Shown: positions 1 through 8,912, counted from the stretch's first letter. The stretch: DNA of 61,110 nucleotides from Burkholderia dolosa (GCF_902499135.1 NZ_CABVPR010000036.1:1-61110), one strand, 5' to 3'. Numbers and translations are program-made. The notes: generated by a model not told the origin, from the sequence alone.

Positions 1-810
1 CGCTGCGCCCCCCACCGCCGCCGCGCCGGCCGTCCCGGCTGCGCCCGCTGCCGGCGCCGCGCCGTCGTCCGGCAGGTCGTACTTCGGCAGCGCGTCGTTG
101 CCCGCCTGCGAGCTCGCTTCGCCGCGCGCGTTGTCGATCAGCATCTGGCGACGTTGCAGATACGCGTTGCGCACGAACGAATACTTGTCGAGCGCGGCTG
201 CGTCGAGCACGTCGCCCGCGCCGAGCAGGTTCGCGCGCGTGTTGACGAGGTTCACGCCGAACAGGCCCCAGCTCAGGCCATCCGGCTTCACGTACGTGAG
301 CGGATTGCCGACGTAGTCGACGCCGAGGCCCGCGGTGTCGCGCAGCGTGCTCGGCCCGAGCAGCGGCAGCACCAGATACGGGCCCGACGGCATGCCGTAG
401 CGGCCCATCGTGATCCCGAAGTCGGCCGTGTGCTTCGGCAGCTTCGCGAGCGTCGCGACGTCGAACAGGCCGCCGACGCCGAATACCGTGTTGATCACGA
501 CGCGCATCAGGTCGCCGACGCCGTCCGCGATCCGCAGCTGCACGATGTTGTTCGCCGCGATGTAGACGTCGCCGATGTTCGAGAAGAAGTTCGTCACGCT
601 GTCGCGCACCGGCTGCGGCACCACGTACTGGTAGCCCTTCGCGACCGGCTTCAGCGCGTACGTGTCGACGGTGTCGTTGAACTTGTACATCGTCCGGTTG
701 AAGCCTTCGAACGGATCGCCCTTGGTCGGCGTCTGCACGGTCGCGCAGCCGCTCAATGCGGCGACTGCCGCCACCGCGAGCGCGGCGTGCCTGATGCGGA
801 TCGTCTGCAT
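1..810 (-). CDS. mlaA: MlaA (VacJ) outer-membrane lipoprotein, 3' end cut by window edge
   Basis: Outer-membrane component of the Mla pathway, which removes misplaced phospholipids from the outer leaflet and hands them to periplasmic MlaC. The start at 810 gives a short hydrophobic signal followed by a lipobox (LSGC, Cys about residue 22). The body has typical VacJ segments such as DPFEGFNR and, later, GPYLVLPLLGPSTLRD. The last visible part is an Ala/Gly/Pro-rich tail that runs off the window, so the true length is unknown; 270 codons are visible. It lies 36 nt downstream of mlaD on the same strand, the usual mlaFEDA order in Burkholderia. The absent downstream genes would be expected to be mlaC and mlaB; that is inference. 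Confidence 0.93.
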   Translation of the reverse strand, partial: MQTIRIRHAALAVAAVAALSGCATVQTPTKGDPFEGFNRTMYKFNDTVDTYALKPVAKGYQYVVPQPVRDSVTNFFSNIGDVYIAANNIVQLRIADGVGDLMRVVINTVFGVGGLFDVATLAKLPKHTADFGITMGRYGMPSGPYLVLPLLGPSTLRDTAGLGVDYVGNPLTYVKPDGLSWGLFGVNLVNTRANLLGAGDVLDAAALDKYSFVRNAYLQRRQMLIDNARGEASSQAGNDALPKYDLPDDGAAPAAGAAGTAGAAAVGGAA

Positions 811-846
811 GGTCTTTACCCTCTTGTCTTGTATTCTCTCGTGTGG

Positions 847-1407
847 TTATTGGGCCGCCGAGCCCGACACGGCCGATGCCGGCACCGCCACCGGTGCGGG
901 CGCGGCAGGCGCCGCCGGCGCGCCGGCGGCCGGCTTCGAGCCGCCCGCATCCGCCGCCTTGCTGTACAGGAACTGGCCGATCAGGTTCTCGAGCACGATC
1001 GCGGACTGCGTCATCGTGATCGTATCGCCGGCCTTCAGCATTTCGGTGTCGCCGCCCGGCTCGAGCCCGATGTACTGCTCGCCGAGCAGGCCCGACGTCA
1101 GGATCTTCGCGGACGAATCCTTCGGGAACGGGTATTGGCTGTCGAGATCGACCGTCACCACCGCCTGATACGTGTTCGTGTCGAAGCCGATCGACTTCAC
1201 GCGGCCGACCACGACGCCGGCGCTCTTCACGGCCGCGCGCGGCTTCAGCCCGCCGATGTTGTCGAATTTCATCCTCACCGAGTAGGTCGGCTGAAACGAC
1301 AGCGAGCTCATGTTGCCGACCTTCAGCGCGAGGAACAGCAACGCGAGGAAGCCCACCACCACGAACAGGCCGACCCAGAAGTCGAGAGCAGTCTTTTTCA
1401 TCGTCAT
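847..1407 (-). CDS. mlaD: MlaD, MCE-domain substrate-binding subunit
   Basis: Periplasmic, membrane-anchored subunit of the MlaFEDB phospholipid transporter; MCE proteins form hexameric rings that carry lipid. The 186-residue product has one N-terminal transmembrane helix (about residues 9-29), one MCE domain (about 38-116, with GLLGEQYIGLEPGG near its end) and a low-complexity Ala/Pro tail. Two ATGs lie close together (1407 and 1401) and neither has a strong Shine-Dalgarno sequence, so MKKTALDF from 1401 is an equally good start. It follows mlaE by 24 nt and precedes mlaA. Confidence 0.95.
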   Translation of the reverse strand: MTMKKTALDFWVGLFVVVGFLALLFLALKVGNMSSLSFQPTYSVRMKFDNIGGLKPRAAVKSAGVVVGRVKSIGFDTNTYQAVVTVDLDSQYPFPKDSSAKILTSGLLGEQYIGLEPGGDTEMLKAGDTITMTQSAIVLENLIGQFLYSKAADAGGSKPAAGAPAAPAAPAPVAVPASAVSGSAAQ

Positions 1408-1431
1408 CCCAAAATTTGGCTTGGCTGAGGC

Positions 1432-2199
1432 TTAGCTGAACATCAGCGCGGTCAGCAGGAAATCGAGGCCGAGTACGGCGAGCGACGCGAACACGACCGT
1501 CTTCGTGGTCGCGCGCGACACGCCTTCGGGCGTGGGCTTCGCTTCATACCCTTGAAACAGTGCAATGAACGTCACGGCGAAGCCGAACACGATGCTCTTG
1601 AGCACGCCGTTGCCGACGTCGGCCCACACCTGGACGCCGCTCTGCATCTGCGACCAGAACGCGCCCGGATCGACGCCGATCAGCACGACGCCAACGAAAT
1701 AGCCGCCGAGCACGCCCACCGCGTTGAAGATCGCGGCGAGTAGCGGCATCGCGATGATCCCGGCCCACATGCGCGGCGCGATCACGTTCTTGATCGGATC
1801 GACGGCCATCATTTCGAGCGCGGTGAGCTGCTCGCCGGCCTTCATCAGGCCGATCTCGGCCGTGAGCGACGTGCCCGCGCGGCCGGCGAACAGCAGCGCG
1901 GTGACGACCGGCCCGAGCTCGCGCACGAGCGACAGCGCGACCAGCAGGCCGAGCGCCTGCTCCGATCCGTAGCGGTTCAGCGTGTAGTAGCCCTGCAGCC
2001 CGAGCACGAAGCCGACGAACAGCCCCGACACCGCGATGATCACGAACGAATAGTTGCCGAGGAAATGGATCTGCTTCGTGACGAGCCGCGGCCGGCGCAG
2101 CAGCGGGAAGAATTCGAGCACGAGGCGCACGAACAGGCGCGTGCCGTAGCCCGCGCGTTCGAGGCCGCCGATGACGTAACGTCCGATCGCGCTGATCAT
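1432..2199 (-). CDS. mlaE: MlaE, ABC permease of phospholipid transporter
   Basis: Integral inner-membrane permease of the Mla lipid transporter, 255 residues, normal for the family. It has the hydrophobic multi-helix profile of MlaE/YrbE proteins and the conserved [18 protein letters not shown] stretch, the cytoplasmic coupling region of the family. The start at 2199 overlaps the mlaF stop in an ATGA arrangement, which implies translational coupling. A longer in-frame reading continues upstream but only overlaps mlaF, so it was not used. Confidence 0.95.
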   Translation of the reverse strand: MISAIGRYVIGGLERAGYGTRLFVRLVLEFFPLLRRPRLVTKQIHFLGNYSFVIIAVSGLFVGFVLGLQGYYTLNRYGSEQALGLLVALSLVRELGPVVTALLFAGRAGTSLTAEIGLMKAGEQLTALEMMAVDPIKNVIAPRMWAGIIAMPLLAAIFNAVGVLGGYFVGVVLIGVDPGAFWSQMQSGVQVWADVGNGVLKSIVFGFAVTFIALFQGYEAKPTPEGVSRATTKTVVFASLAVLGLDFLLTALMFS

Positions 2200-3017
2200 G
2201 CGCGCCCTCCGCCGAGCCCGAAATCCGCAGCGAGCGGCGGGCTTGTGTAATGGAATTTGAACGGGCCGTCCGGCGCGCCGTCGATGAACTGGCGCACGCT
2301 CGGGTCGGTCGATGCGCGCAGCTCGTCGGGCGTGCCTTGCGCGATCACGCCGCCGTTCGCGAGAAAGTAGACGTAGTCGGCGATCGCGAACGATTCCGGC
2401 ACGTCGTGCGTGACGAGGATCGACGTCGCGCCGAGCGCCTCGTTCAGCGTGCGGATCAGGTTCGCGGTGATGCCGAGGGAGATCGGATCGAGGCCCGCGA
2501 ACGGCTCGTCGTACATGATGAGCTGCGGATCGAGCGCGATCGCGCGCGCGAGCGCGATGCGGCGCGCCATCCCGCCCGACACCTCGGACGGCATCAGGTC
2601 GCGCGCGCCGCGCAGGCCGACCGCGTTGAGCTTCATCAGCACGAGGTCGCGGATCAGGTCTTCGGGCAGGTCGGTGTGCTCGCGCAGCGCGAACGCGACG
2701 TTGTCGAATACCGACATGTCGGTGAACAGCGCGCCGAACTGGAACAGCATGCCCATCTTGCGCCGCAGCGCGTACAGGCCGTCGCGCGTTTGCGCGCCGA
2801 CGTCGGCGCCGTCGAACAGCACCTCGCCGCGGCGCGCGCGCACGAGACCGCCGATCAGGCGCAGCACGGTCGTCTTGCCGCAACCGGAGCCGCCCATCAC
2901 GGCGACCACCTGCCCGCGCGCGAAGCGCATGTTCAGGTTCGACAGGACGAGGCGGTCGCCGTAGCCGAAGTCGACGTCGCGGAGTTCCAGCAGTGTCTCG
3001 GTAGGAGAGGGGCTCAC
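2196..3017 (-). CDS. mlaF: MlaF, ABC ATPase of phospholipid transporter
   Basis: ATPase driving the MlaFEDB complex on the cytoplasmic side. The 273-residue protein has Walker [10 protein letters not shown] (42-50), signature VSGGM (146-150) and Walker B LIMYDEP (166-172). The start codon is GTG at 3017; no ATG gives the conserved N-terminus, and an AGGA lies about 12 nt upstream. It is the first gene of the mla operon and sits under a promoter with a perfect TATAAT at 3050-3055. It follows thiE after 102 nt, so it need not depend on the thiamine riboswitch. Confidence 0.95.
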   Translation of the reverse strand: MSPSPTETLLELRDVDFGYGDRLVLSNLNMRFARGQVVAVMGGSGCGKTTVLRLIGGLVRARRGEVLFDGADVGAQTRDGLYALRRKMGMLFQFGALFTDMSVFDNVAFALREHTDLPEDLIRDLVLMKLNAVGLRGARDLMPSEVSGGMARRIALARAIALDPQLIMYDEPFAGLDPISLGITANLIRTLNEALGATSILVTHDVPESFAIADYVYFLANGGVIAQGTPDELRASTDPSVRQFIDGAPDGPFKFHYTSPPLAADFGLGGGRA

Positions 3018-3049
3018 GGAGCTGACAGTCCTTTTACGCAGAACGCCGA

Positions 3050-3079
3050 ATTATAGGGCCTGCATCGGAATGATGTCGT
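3050..3079 (-). promoter_or_regulatory. Candidate sigma-70 promoter of mlaFEDA
   Basis: On the minus strand ACGACA (3079-3074) is followed after 18 nt by a perfect TATAAT (3055-3050). This places a start site about 26 nt before the mlaF GTG, inside the thiE-mlaF spacer. It would allow mla expression independent of the upstream thiamine operon. The -35 box matches four of six consensus positions. Confidence 0.5.
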
Positions 3080-3119
3080 GTCGCCGTTTCGAGCCCGGCG
3101 GTCAACGATTGTCAAATTG

Positions 3120-4226
3120 TCAGGGAAAACATTGCTGCAACGCAACGATCGCCGCCCGATAATCCGGCGCGCCCGTCACCGCGCTGACGACCGCGACGCT
3201 GCCGACGCCCGTCGCCAGTACGTCAGGCAATGTGTCGAGCGCGACGCCGCCGATGGCGACGAGCGGCGCACGCGCGCCCGCGAAGCGCGCATAGCGGGCG
3301 ATCCGCGCAAGGCCCTGCGGCGGCGCGGCGACCGCTTTGGTCGCGGTCGCGAACACCGGACCGAGCGCAAGATAGCTCGGCCGTTCGTGCAGTGCGCGGA
3401 GCATCTCGTAATAGCCGTGGCTGGACAGCCCGAGCCGCAGCCCGGCGCGCGCGATCGCGGCAAGATCGGCGGTTTCGACGTCCTCCTGGCCTAGATGAAC
3501 GCCGTACGCGCCCTCTTCTGCTGCGATCTGCCAGTGATCGTTGACGAACACGCGCGCATCCGGATAACGGCGCCCCGCCGCGACCGCCCGGGCGATTTCC
3601 CGGCGCAGTACGTCCGGCGTCGCGCTCTTCATGCGCAGCTGCACGGTCCGCACGCCGCAATCCAGCACGCGCTCGACCCAGTCGGCGGTCGGCACGACCG
3701 GATAGAGGCCGAGCTGCGCGGGGCACGGCGGAAATGGCGGCTCCGGCGCGGCGGGCAGCCCGGCGATGCGCGGAAAGCGAGCGGCGTCGATCGGCCACGC
3801 ATCGGCGCTGCGCGTCTCGTCGCCGTCGCACCACGCGAGCGCGAGCACGAGCGCGTCGACCGGCGCGAAGCCGCAATCGAGAAAGGCGGCGAGCGCCGCG
3901 ATCCAGTCGTCGGCGAGCGGATGCGCGGCCTCGAGCGCATGGCGCGCGCCGGCCGCATGCAGCATCGCATGCTGCTCGCCGAACTCGATCGCGACCGCGT
4001 CCGGCGACACCGGCCGCGACACCGCGGACGCGCGCGCCTGGCCCGCGCGGTCGCCGGCCGATACGATCAGCACGTCGCCGTCCGCGGGCGCGTCGGGCGT
4101 CGCCAAGCACAGGCGCCACGGCGCCGAGCCGCGCGGCCAGTCGCCGAGACGCGCGCGAATCCGTTCGGCCGCTTCGGCCAGTTCATCGGCCGGCGGCCAG
4201 AATGCATCGGCGAAGCGCACCGTCAT
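3120..4226 (-). CDS. thiE: Thiamine phosphate synthase with N-terminal extension
   Basis: Joins HMP-PP and thiazole phosphate to give thiamine phosphate. The catalytic domain fills the C-terminal half of the 368 residues, from about LGLYPVVP, with VRTVQLRMK, VFVNDHWQIA, YGVHLGQED and ALGPVFATATK typical of ThiE. Stand-alone ThiE is usually about 210-220 residues. The extra N-terminal ~150 residues lack an obvious active-site motif, although one part loosely resembles the C-terminal end of ThiD. The start at 4226 overlaps the thiG stop by 4 nt. It is the last gene of the thiO-S-G-E unit. Confidence 0.93.
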   Translation of the reverse strand: MTVRFADAFWPPADELAEAAERIRARLGDWPRGSAPWRLCLATPDAPADGDVLIVSAGDRAGQARASAVSRPVSPDAVAIEFGEQHAMLHAAGARHALEAAHPLADDWIAALAAFLDCGFAPVDALVLALAWCDGDETRSADAWPIDAARFPRIAGLPAAPEPPFPPCPAQLGLYPVVPTADWVERVLDCGVRTVQLRMKSATPDVLRREIARAVAAGRRYPDARVFVNDHWQIAAEEGAYGVHLGQEDVETADLAAIARAGLRLGLSSHGYYEMLRALHERPSYLALGPVFATATKAVAAPPQGLARIARYARFAGARAPLVAIGGVALDTLPDVLATGVGSVAVVSAVTGAPDYRAAIVALQQCFP

Positions 4227-5038
4227 GCGCCGCTCCCGTCCTGGTGCCAGAACGGCATCCCGACGACCGGCGTGCTCGCGTGCGCGGTCTCGCGCGCGTC
4301 CATCGGGCCGGCGAGATACGCGGCCCGGCCGGCTTCGACGCCCTGTGCGAATGCGCGCGCCATGATTTCGGGATGCGTCGCCTGCGACACGGCGGTGTTC
4401 AGCAGCACGCCGTCGAAGCCCCATTCCATCACCTGGCATGCATGCGACGGCACGCCGAGCCCGGCATCGACGATCAGCGGCACGTCCGGCAGCCGTTCGC
4501 GCAGCACGCGCAGCCCGTACGGGTTCACGACGCCTTTGCCCGTGCCGATCGGCGCGCCCCACGGCATCAGCGCCTCGCAGCCGACGTCGAGCAGGCGTCG
4601 GCCGATCACCAGATCTTCGGTGCAGTACGGCAGCACCTTGAAGCCGTCCTTCACCAGTTGCGCGGCCGCTTCGATCAGCCCGACCGGGTCGGGCTGCAAC
4701 GTATAGTCGTCGCCGATCAGCTCGAGCTTGATCCAGTCGGTCTCGAACACTTCGCGCGCCATGTGCGCGGTCGTCACGGCTTCGGCGACGGTCTGGCAGC
4801 CGGCCGTGTTCGGCAGCAGCGGCACCGCGTGGCGCTTGAGCAGATCGAAGAAGCCGGCTTCGGCCGTGCCGCCCGTCATCTGGCGGCGCAGCGCGACCGT
4901 CACCATGCCGGGCCGCGACGCGGCGATCGAGTCGGACAGCGACTGCAGCGACGGATAGCGCGACGTGCCGAGCAGCACGCGGCTCGCGAAGGTTTCGCCG
5001 TACAGCGTGAGCGCATCGGCGGAGGTGAGGGACGTCAT
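4223..5038 (-). CDS. thiG: Thiazole synthase ThiG
   Basis: Forms thiazole phosphate from deoxyxylulose phosphate, dehydroglycine and sulfur delivered by ThiS thiocarboxylate. The 271-residue product has LLGTSRYPS near the N-terminus, the Schiff-base lysine context WIKLELIGDD (Lys about 104) and the GAPIGTGKGVVNP phosphate-binding region. It lies 38 nt downstream of thiS and overlaps thiE by 4 nt. A much longer in-frame upstream reading overlaps thiS and is rejected. Confidence 0.96.
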   Translation of the reverse strand: MTSLTSADALTLYGETFASRVLLGTSRYPSLQSLSDSIAASRPGMVTVALRRQMTGGTAEAGFFDLLKRHAVPLLPNTAGCQTVAEAVTTAHMAREVFETDWIKLELIGDDYTLQPDPVGLIEAAAQLVKDGFKVLPYCTEDLVIGRRLLDVGCEALMPWGAPIGTGKGVVNPYGLRVLRERLPDVPLIVDAGLGVPSHACQVMEWGFDGVLLNTAVSQATHPEIMARAFAQGVEAGRAAYLAGPMDARETAHASTPVVGMPFWHQDGSGA

Positions 5039-5076
5039 GGCGTTTTCCTGGAAGAGCGGGGACGAACCGGCGGCGC

Positions 5077-5274
5077 TCAGCCGCCCGCGACGGGATGGAC
5101 GACGTCGAGCTTGTCGCCCGCCGCCAGCGTGCGCGCCGCGTGCTGCGTGCGCGCGACGAAGTTGCCGTTCAGCGCGACCGCGTACGGCGGACGCGCGCCG
5201 TACGCGGCGAGCGCGTCGGCGACCGTCGCGCCGTCGGGCAGCGTCAGCGTCTGTTGATTGATCTGGATATCCAT
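5077..5274 (-). CDS. thiS: Sulfur carrier protein ThiS
   Basis: Ubiquitin-like 65-residue sulfur carrier for thiazole formation. It begins MDIQINQQTLTLPDGATVADAL and ends in the diagnostic Gly-Gly tail (PVAGG), whose C-terminus is adenylated and converted to a thiocarboxylate. The start at 5274 gives the normal family length; the long open frame continuing upstream overlaps thiO in another frame. It lies between thiO and thiG, as expected for an aerobic glycine-oxidase-dependent thiazole pathway. Confidence 0.95.
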   Translation of the reverse strand: MDIQINQQTLTLPDGATVADALAAYGARPPYAVALNGNFVARTQHAARTLAAGDKLDVVHPVAGG

Positions 5275-5306
5275 GAGGCTTCGTCGGAATCGGGCGGCGG
5301 CGCGCG

Positions 5307-6443
5307 TCAGGCCGGCTGATGCGCGTCGTCGCGGTGATGAAGGAGCGCCGGCCAGCGTGCCGCATCGCGCCACGCGGCGAATGCGTCGGCGTCGCCGAAT
5401 GCGCCGCCGAGCGCGGCTTCGGCCAGCGCGACCGCCGCGTGCGCGACTTCCGGCGCGATCATGAAGCCGTGCCGGTACAGGCCGTTGACGGCCAGCGTCG
5501 TCGCGCCGTCCCAGATCACCGCAGGGCGATGATCGGGCAGCGTCGGACGGCACTGCGCATTCAGTTCGAGGATGCGCGCCTCGCCGAACGCCGGATGTAC
5601 CGAGAACGCGGCGCTCAGCAGTTCGAGCGCGGAGCGTACGCTGACGGGCGACATGTCCTCGCCTTCGACTTCGGTCGCACCGATCACGTACAGATCGTTC
5701 TGCTTCGGCGCGATGTACAGCGGATAGCGCGGATGCAGCAGCCGCACGGGCCGCGTGAGCCCGATGCCCGGCGCGTGCACGCGCGCGACTTCGCCGCGGA
5801 TGCCGCGCAGCGCGGGCAGCGCCGCTTTTGCACCGAGCCCGCGGCAATCGATCGTGAAACGGGCGTCCGGCAGGTTCGCATCGTCGATCGCGACGTGCCA
5901 GTGCAGATCGACGCCGCGTTCGGCGAGACCGACCGCGAGCGCGCGCAGCGCCTGCCGATTGTCGAGCTGGCCTTCGCGCGGCAGCAGCAGCCCGCGCGCG
6001 AAGCGGCCTGCGAGCGCGGGTTCGGCCGCATCGATCTGCGCGCCCGCGAGCGTCACGAAGCCGCCGTCGAGCAGGTCGGCCGGCGCGTTCGCGTACACGC
6101 GGCGCTCGAACAGCGGCGCTTCCGCGCGATCCGCGTGATGCCAGACGACGAGCGTGCCGTGATGCTGGAAGAACACCGGTTCGGGCAGCTCGGCGAGCCA
6201 CTGCGGCCAGCGCGCAAGCGACGCGGCGCCGAGCTCGGCGATCAGCCGTTCCGCGCTTGCGGCCTCCGCGAGCGGCGCGAGCATCGCGGCCGCGATCCAC
6301 GCGGCCGACTGCTCGCCGTCCGGGCCGCCGCGCTCGTAGAGCGCGACGCGATGCCCGTTGCCCGCGAGCCGCCAGGCGATCAGACGGCCGACGAGGCCGC
6401 CGCCGAGCACCGCGAAGTCCGGCCGGGAAGCGGCGACGTTCAT
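5307..6443 (-). CDS. thiO: Glycine oxidase ThiO
   Basis: FAD enzyme oxidising glycine to dehydroglycine for thiazole synthesis. The 378-residue product starts with a dinucleotide-binding motif GGGLVG (14-19) and ends with the DAO-family segment VNGLYRHGFMIAPE. The start at 6443 has a strong Shine-Dalgarno (GAGGAGG about 8 nt upstream) and puts the Rossmann motif at its usual distance; an in-frame extension to 6653 has no conserved sequence. The use of ThiO rather than ThiH fits aerobic growth. The gene follows a TPP riboswitch and may be coupled to a 43-codon leader frame. Confidence 0.93.
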   Translation of the reverse strand: MNVAASRPDFAVLGGGLVGRLIAWRLAGNGHRVALYERGGPDGEQSAAWIAAAMLAPLAEAASAERLIAELGAASLARWPQWLAELPEPVFFQHHGTLVVWHHADRAEAPLFERRVYANAPADLLDGGFVTLAGAQIDAAEPALAGRFARGLLLPREGQLDNRQALRALAVGLAERGVDLHWHVAIDDANLPDARFTIDCRGLGAKAALPALRGIRGEVARVHAPGIGLTRPVRLLHPRYPLYIAPKQNDLYVIGATEVEGEDMSPVSVRSALELLSAAFSVHPAFGEARILELNAQCRPTLPDHRPAVIWDGATTLAVNGLYRHGFMIAPEVAHAAVALAEAALGGAFGDADAFAAWRDAARWPALLHHRDDAHQPA

Positions 6444-6571
6444 TGCGCGCCCTCCTCGCGGCCGGGGCACGTGCGCGATACGCGTCGCGACGTGCATGCG
6501 CGGCCACGTGCGGACGCACATGACATCGGATCGGCAGCGGGACAAAAGACTGAAGTTTGAGCGGTCATCAT
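6440..6571 (-). CDS. Possible 43-codon leader ORF between TPP riboswitch and thiO
   Basis: A short frame begins with tandem ATG codons at 6571 and 6568, directly after a GGAAGGA Shine-Dalgarno-like sequence, and stops with a TGA that overlaps the thiO ATG by 4 nt (ATGA). The product would be Cys-, Ser- and Arg-rich, beginning MMTAQTSVFCPAADPMS, with no recognised domain. Its position downstream of the riboswitch and the overlap suggest it could couple riboswitch control to thiO translation. It could equally be a chance frame in GC-rich DNA; nothing in the protein itself supports function. Confidence 0.3.
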   Translation of the reverse strand: MMTAQTSVFCPAADPMSCASARGRACTSRRVSRTCPGREEGAQ

Positions 6572-6689
6572 TCCTTCCGTAACGCGCGACGCGCGTACCC
6601 AAAGGACGAAACCGGCAACGAAGGCCGGCCGGGCGGAACTCGGGCGCTGACAATGGGATGGCGGCCAGCGCGGCCCGGCGGGATCGGAA

Positions 6690-6790
6690 ACTTCCCTCGC
6701 CGGTATTACCCGGATCGGGTGCGAAGGGTCTTTCTCAGCCTCGCGGCGCCTGCCGGAACGCCTGCCGGCCGCACACGAAGCACCCCTGTT
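6690..6790 (-). promoter_or_regulatory. TPP riboswitch (THI element)
   Basis: On the minus strand the aptamer core is present in order: AGGGGTGC near 6787-6780, GGCTGAGA near 6740-6733, and ACCCGATCCGGGTAATACC followed by GGCGAGGGAA ending about 6692. CUGAGA and ACCYGAUCYGGGUAAUACC are the diagnostic THI-box sequences that bind thiamine pyrophosphate. The element sits about 250 nt before thiO and should repress thiOSGE when TPP is abundant. The expression platform is not obvious; the long spacer leaves room for a terminator, or for translational control through the small leader frame. Confidence 0.95.
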
Positions 6791-7068
6791 TCGTCGTCGG
6801 CCATTAGACCATAAAAGCGGAAAGCGCCGCAAACTGTCCCCGTTCGGCGAATTCGAGCGTCGGCCGGCGCCGCTCTGGCACAATGCCCGCAGGCCGGCCG
6901 CGCGAGCGGCCGGTTGCCGCGTCACCGCCGGCCCTTAAGCGCCGTTTAAGACGCGCGGGCCACCATCCGAGCGCCCGCGGTCAGTCGGGCGCCTCGCACC
7001 GGCATGCCGTATCGCGGCGCGCGTCCGGTTTCGCCCGGCCCGCGCGCCGGCCACTCATCAGGAAGCAC

Positions 7069-8838
7069 ATGACCCAATCGATCGATCCCGTCCGCTCCGC
7101 CTCCGACGCGCCGCAGGACGAGCGCCCGGTATCCGCATGGAGCCTCATCAAGCCCTACTGGGTGTCGTCCGAATGGAAAGTCGCGTGGGCGCTGCTCGTC
7201 ACGATCATCGCGATCAACCTCTGCGTGGTCTGGATCAACGTCCAGCTGAACAAGTGGAACGCGCAGTTCTACAACGCGCTGCAGTCGAAGAACGTGCACG
7301 ATTTCCCGAACCTGCTGATGCAGTTCTCCGCGCTCGCGTTCGGTTTCATCATCCTCGCCGTGTACGGCCGCTATCTGCGGCAGATGCTCGGCTTCCGCTG
7401 GCGTCAGTGGCTCACCGAACGCTTTCTCGCGCAGTGGCTCGGCGATCGCGCGTTCTACCGGATCGAGCGCGACCGCCTCGCCGACAACCCCGACCAGCGG
7501 ATTACCGACGACCTCCAGTCGTTCGCGACCACTACGCTGTCGCTGTCGCTCGACCTGCTGTCGACGGTCGTCACGCTCGTGTCGTTCATCACGATCCTGT
7601 GGTCGCTCGCCGGCGCGCTGACGTTCACGCTCGGCGCGACGCCGATCGCGATTCCCGGCTACATGGTGTGGGCAGCCGCGCTGTACGCGGTGGTCGGCTC
7701 GCTGATCATCCAGAAGGTCGGCCATCCGCTCGTGTCGATCAACTATCAGCAGCAGCGCGTCGAGGCCGACTTCCGCTTCGGGCTGATTCGTGTGCGCGAG
7801 AACGCCGAGCAGATCGCGTTCTACGACGGCGAAAAGACCGAGAACGGCAATGCGCACGGCCTGTTCATGCGCATCCGCGACAACTGGTGGCGCGTGATGA
7901 AGTACACGAAGCGCCTCACGTTCGTGCTGAGCTTCTACGGGCAGATCGCGATCATCTTCCCGCTCGTCGTCGCGGCGCCGCGCTATTTCGCAGGCGCGTT
8001 CTCGTTCGGCGTGCTGATGCAGATCTCGTCCGCGTTCAACACGGTCAGCGATTCCTTCTCGTGGTTCATCAACAGCTACGCGACGCTCGTCGAATGGCGC
8101 GCGACCGTCAACCGTCTGCGCGAATTCAAGCGCGTGATGCGCACGTCGCATCTGAAGGAAAGCCTGTCGCCCGCGACCGAGCACGGCGGCATCAACCTGC
8201 ACTACGTCGACGCCGCGAAGCTGTCGACGTCGTCGCTGAAGCTGTCGCTGCCGAACGGCAACGCGCTCGCGAACATCGGCGACGTGACGATCGAACCGGG
8301 CTCGCGCTGGCTCGTCGTCGGCAAGTCGGGCTCCGGCAAGAGCACGTTCATGCGCGCGCTCGCAGGCCTCTGGCCGTTCGGCGACGGCGCGATCGACGCG
8401 CCGGTCGGCGCGCGGATGATGTTCGTGCCGCAGACGAGCTACCTGCCGATCGGCACGCTGAAGGCCGCGCTCACGTATCCGGCCACGCCCGATGCGTTCA
8501 GCGACGACGCGTGCCGCGACGCATTGCGCGCGTGCCGCCTCGAAGACTACGTCGACCGGCTCGATGAGACCGCCCACTGGACGCGCGTGCTGTCGCCCGG
8601 CGAACAGCAGCGCCTCGCCGGCGCGCGCGTGCTGCTGCACAAGCCGGACTTCCTGTTCCTCGACGAAGCGACGAGCGCGCTCGACGCGGACAACGAGGCG
8701 CGGCTCTATCACCTGTTCGCCGAACGGCTGCCGAAGGCGGCGATCGTCAGCATCGCGCACCGCGAGTCGCTCGCCGCGTTCCATGTCGGCACGATCAACG
8801 TGGAGCGCGTGAACGACAGCGACAAGGTCGCCGCGTAA
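7069..8838 (+). CDS. YddA/SbmA-like ABC transporter, fused permease and ATPase
   Basis: A 589-residue half-transporter with the membrane domain first (about residues 30-330, several hydrophobic helices, first at VAWALLVTIIAINLCVVW) and an ABC ATPase at the C-terminus. Walker A is GKSGSGKS (418-425), the signature is the variant LSPGEQQR (508-515) and Walker B is FLFLDEATSALD (about 535-546). The architecture and the membrane-domain sequence match the YddA / SbmA_BacA-like family, related to peptide and vitamin B12 carriers; the substrate here is unknown. The start at 7069 follows CAGGAAG; an upstream in-frame extension to 6883 is low-complexity. It is monocistronic, with a bidirectional terminator behind it. 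Confidence 0.88.
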   Translation: MTQSIDPVRSASDAPQDERPVSAWSLIKPYWVSSEWKVAWALLVTIIAINLCVVWINVQLNKWNAQFYNALQSKNVHDFPNLLMQFSALAFGFIILAVYGRYLRQMLGFRWRQWLTERFLAQWLGDRAFYRIERDRLADNPDQRITDDLQSFATTTLSLSLDLLSTVVTLVSFITILWSLAGALTFTLGATPIAIPGYMVWAAALYAVVGSLIIQKVGHPLVSINYQQQRVEADFRFGLIRVRENAEQIAFYDGEKTENGNAHGLFMRIRDNWWRVMKYTKRLTFVLSFYGQIAIIFPLVVAAPRYFAGAFSFGVLMQISSAFNTVSDSFSWFINSYATLVEWRATVNRLREFKRVMRTSHLKESLSPATEHGGINLHYVDAAKLSTSSLKLSLPNGNALANIGDVTIEPGSRWLVVGKSGSGKSTFMRALAGLWPFGDGAIDAPVGARMMFVPQTSYLPIGTLKAALTYPATPDAFSDDACRDALRACRLEDYVDRLDETAHWTRVLSPGEQQRLAGARVLLHKPDFLFLDEATSALDADNEARLYHLFAERLPKAAIVSIAHRESLAAFHVGTINVERVNDSDKVAA

Positions 8839-8850
8839 CGTCGAGAAATG

Positions 8851-8879
8851 AAAGGCCGGCGCGCGATGCGCCGGCCTTT
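8851..8879 (+). terminator. Bidirectional terminator between ABC transporter and thpR
   Basis: A perfect 12-bp stem (AAAGGCCGGCGC at 8851-8862 with its complement at 8868-8879) closes a 5-nt loop. The ends carry only three U residues on each strand, so it may be weak. It lies between convergent genes. Confidence 0.7.
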
Positions 8880-8912
8880 CTTCGTATGGAGACCCGTATT
8901 GCGGTGTGCGGC

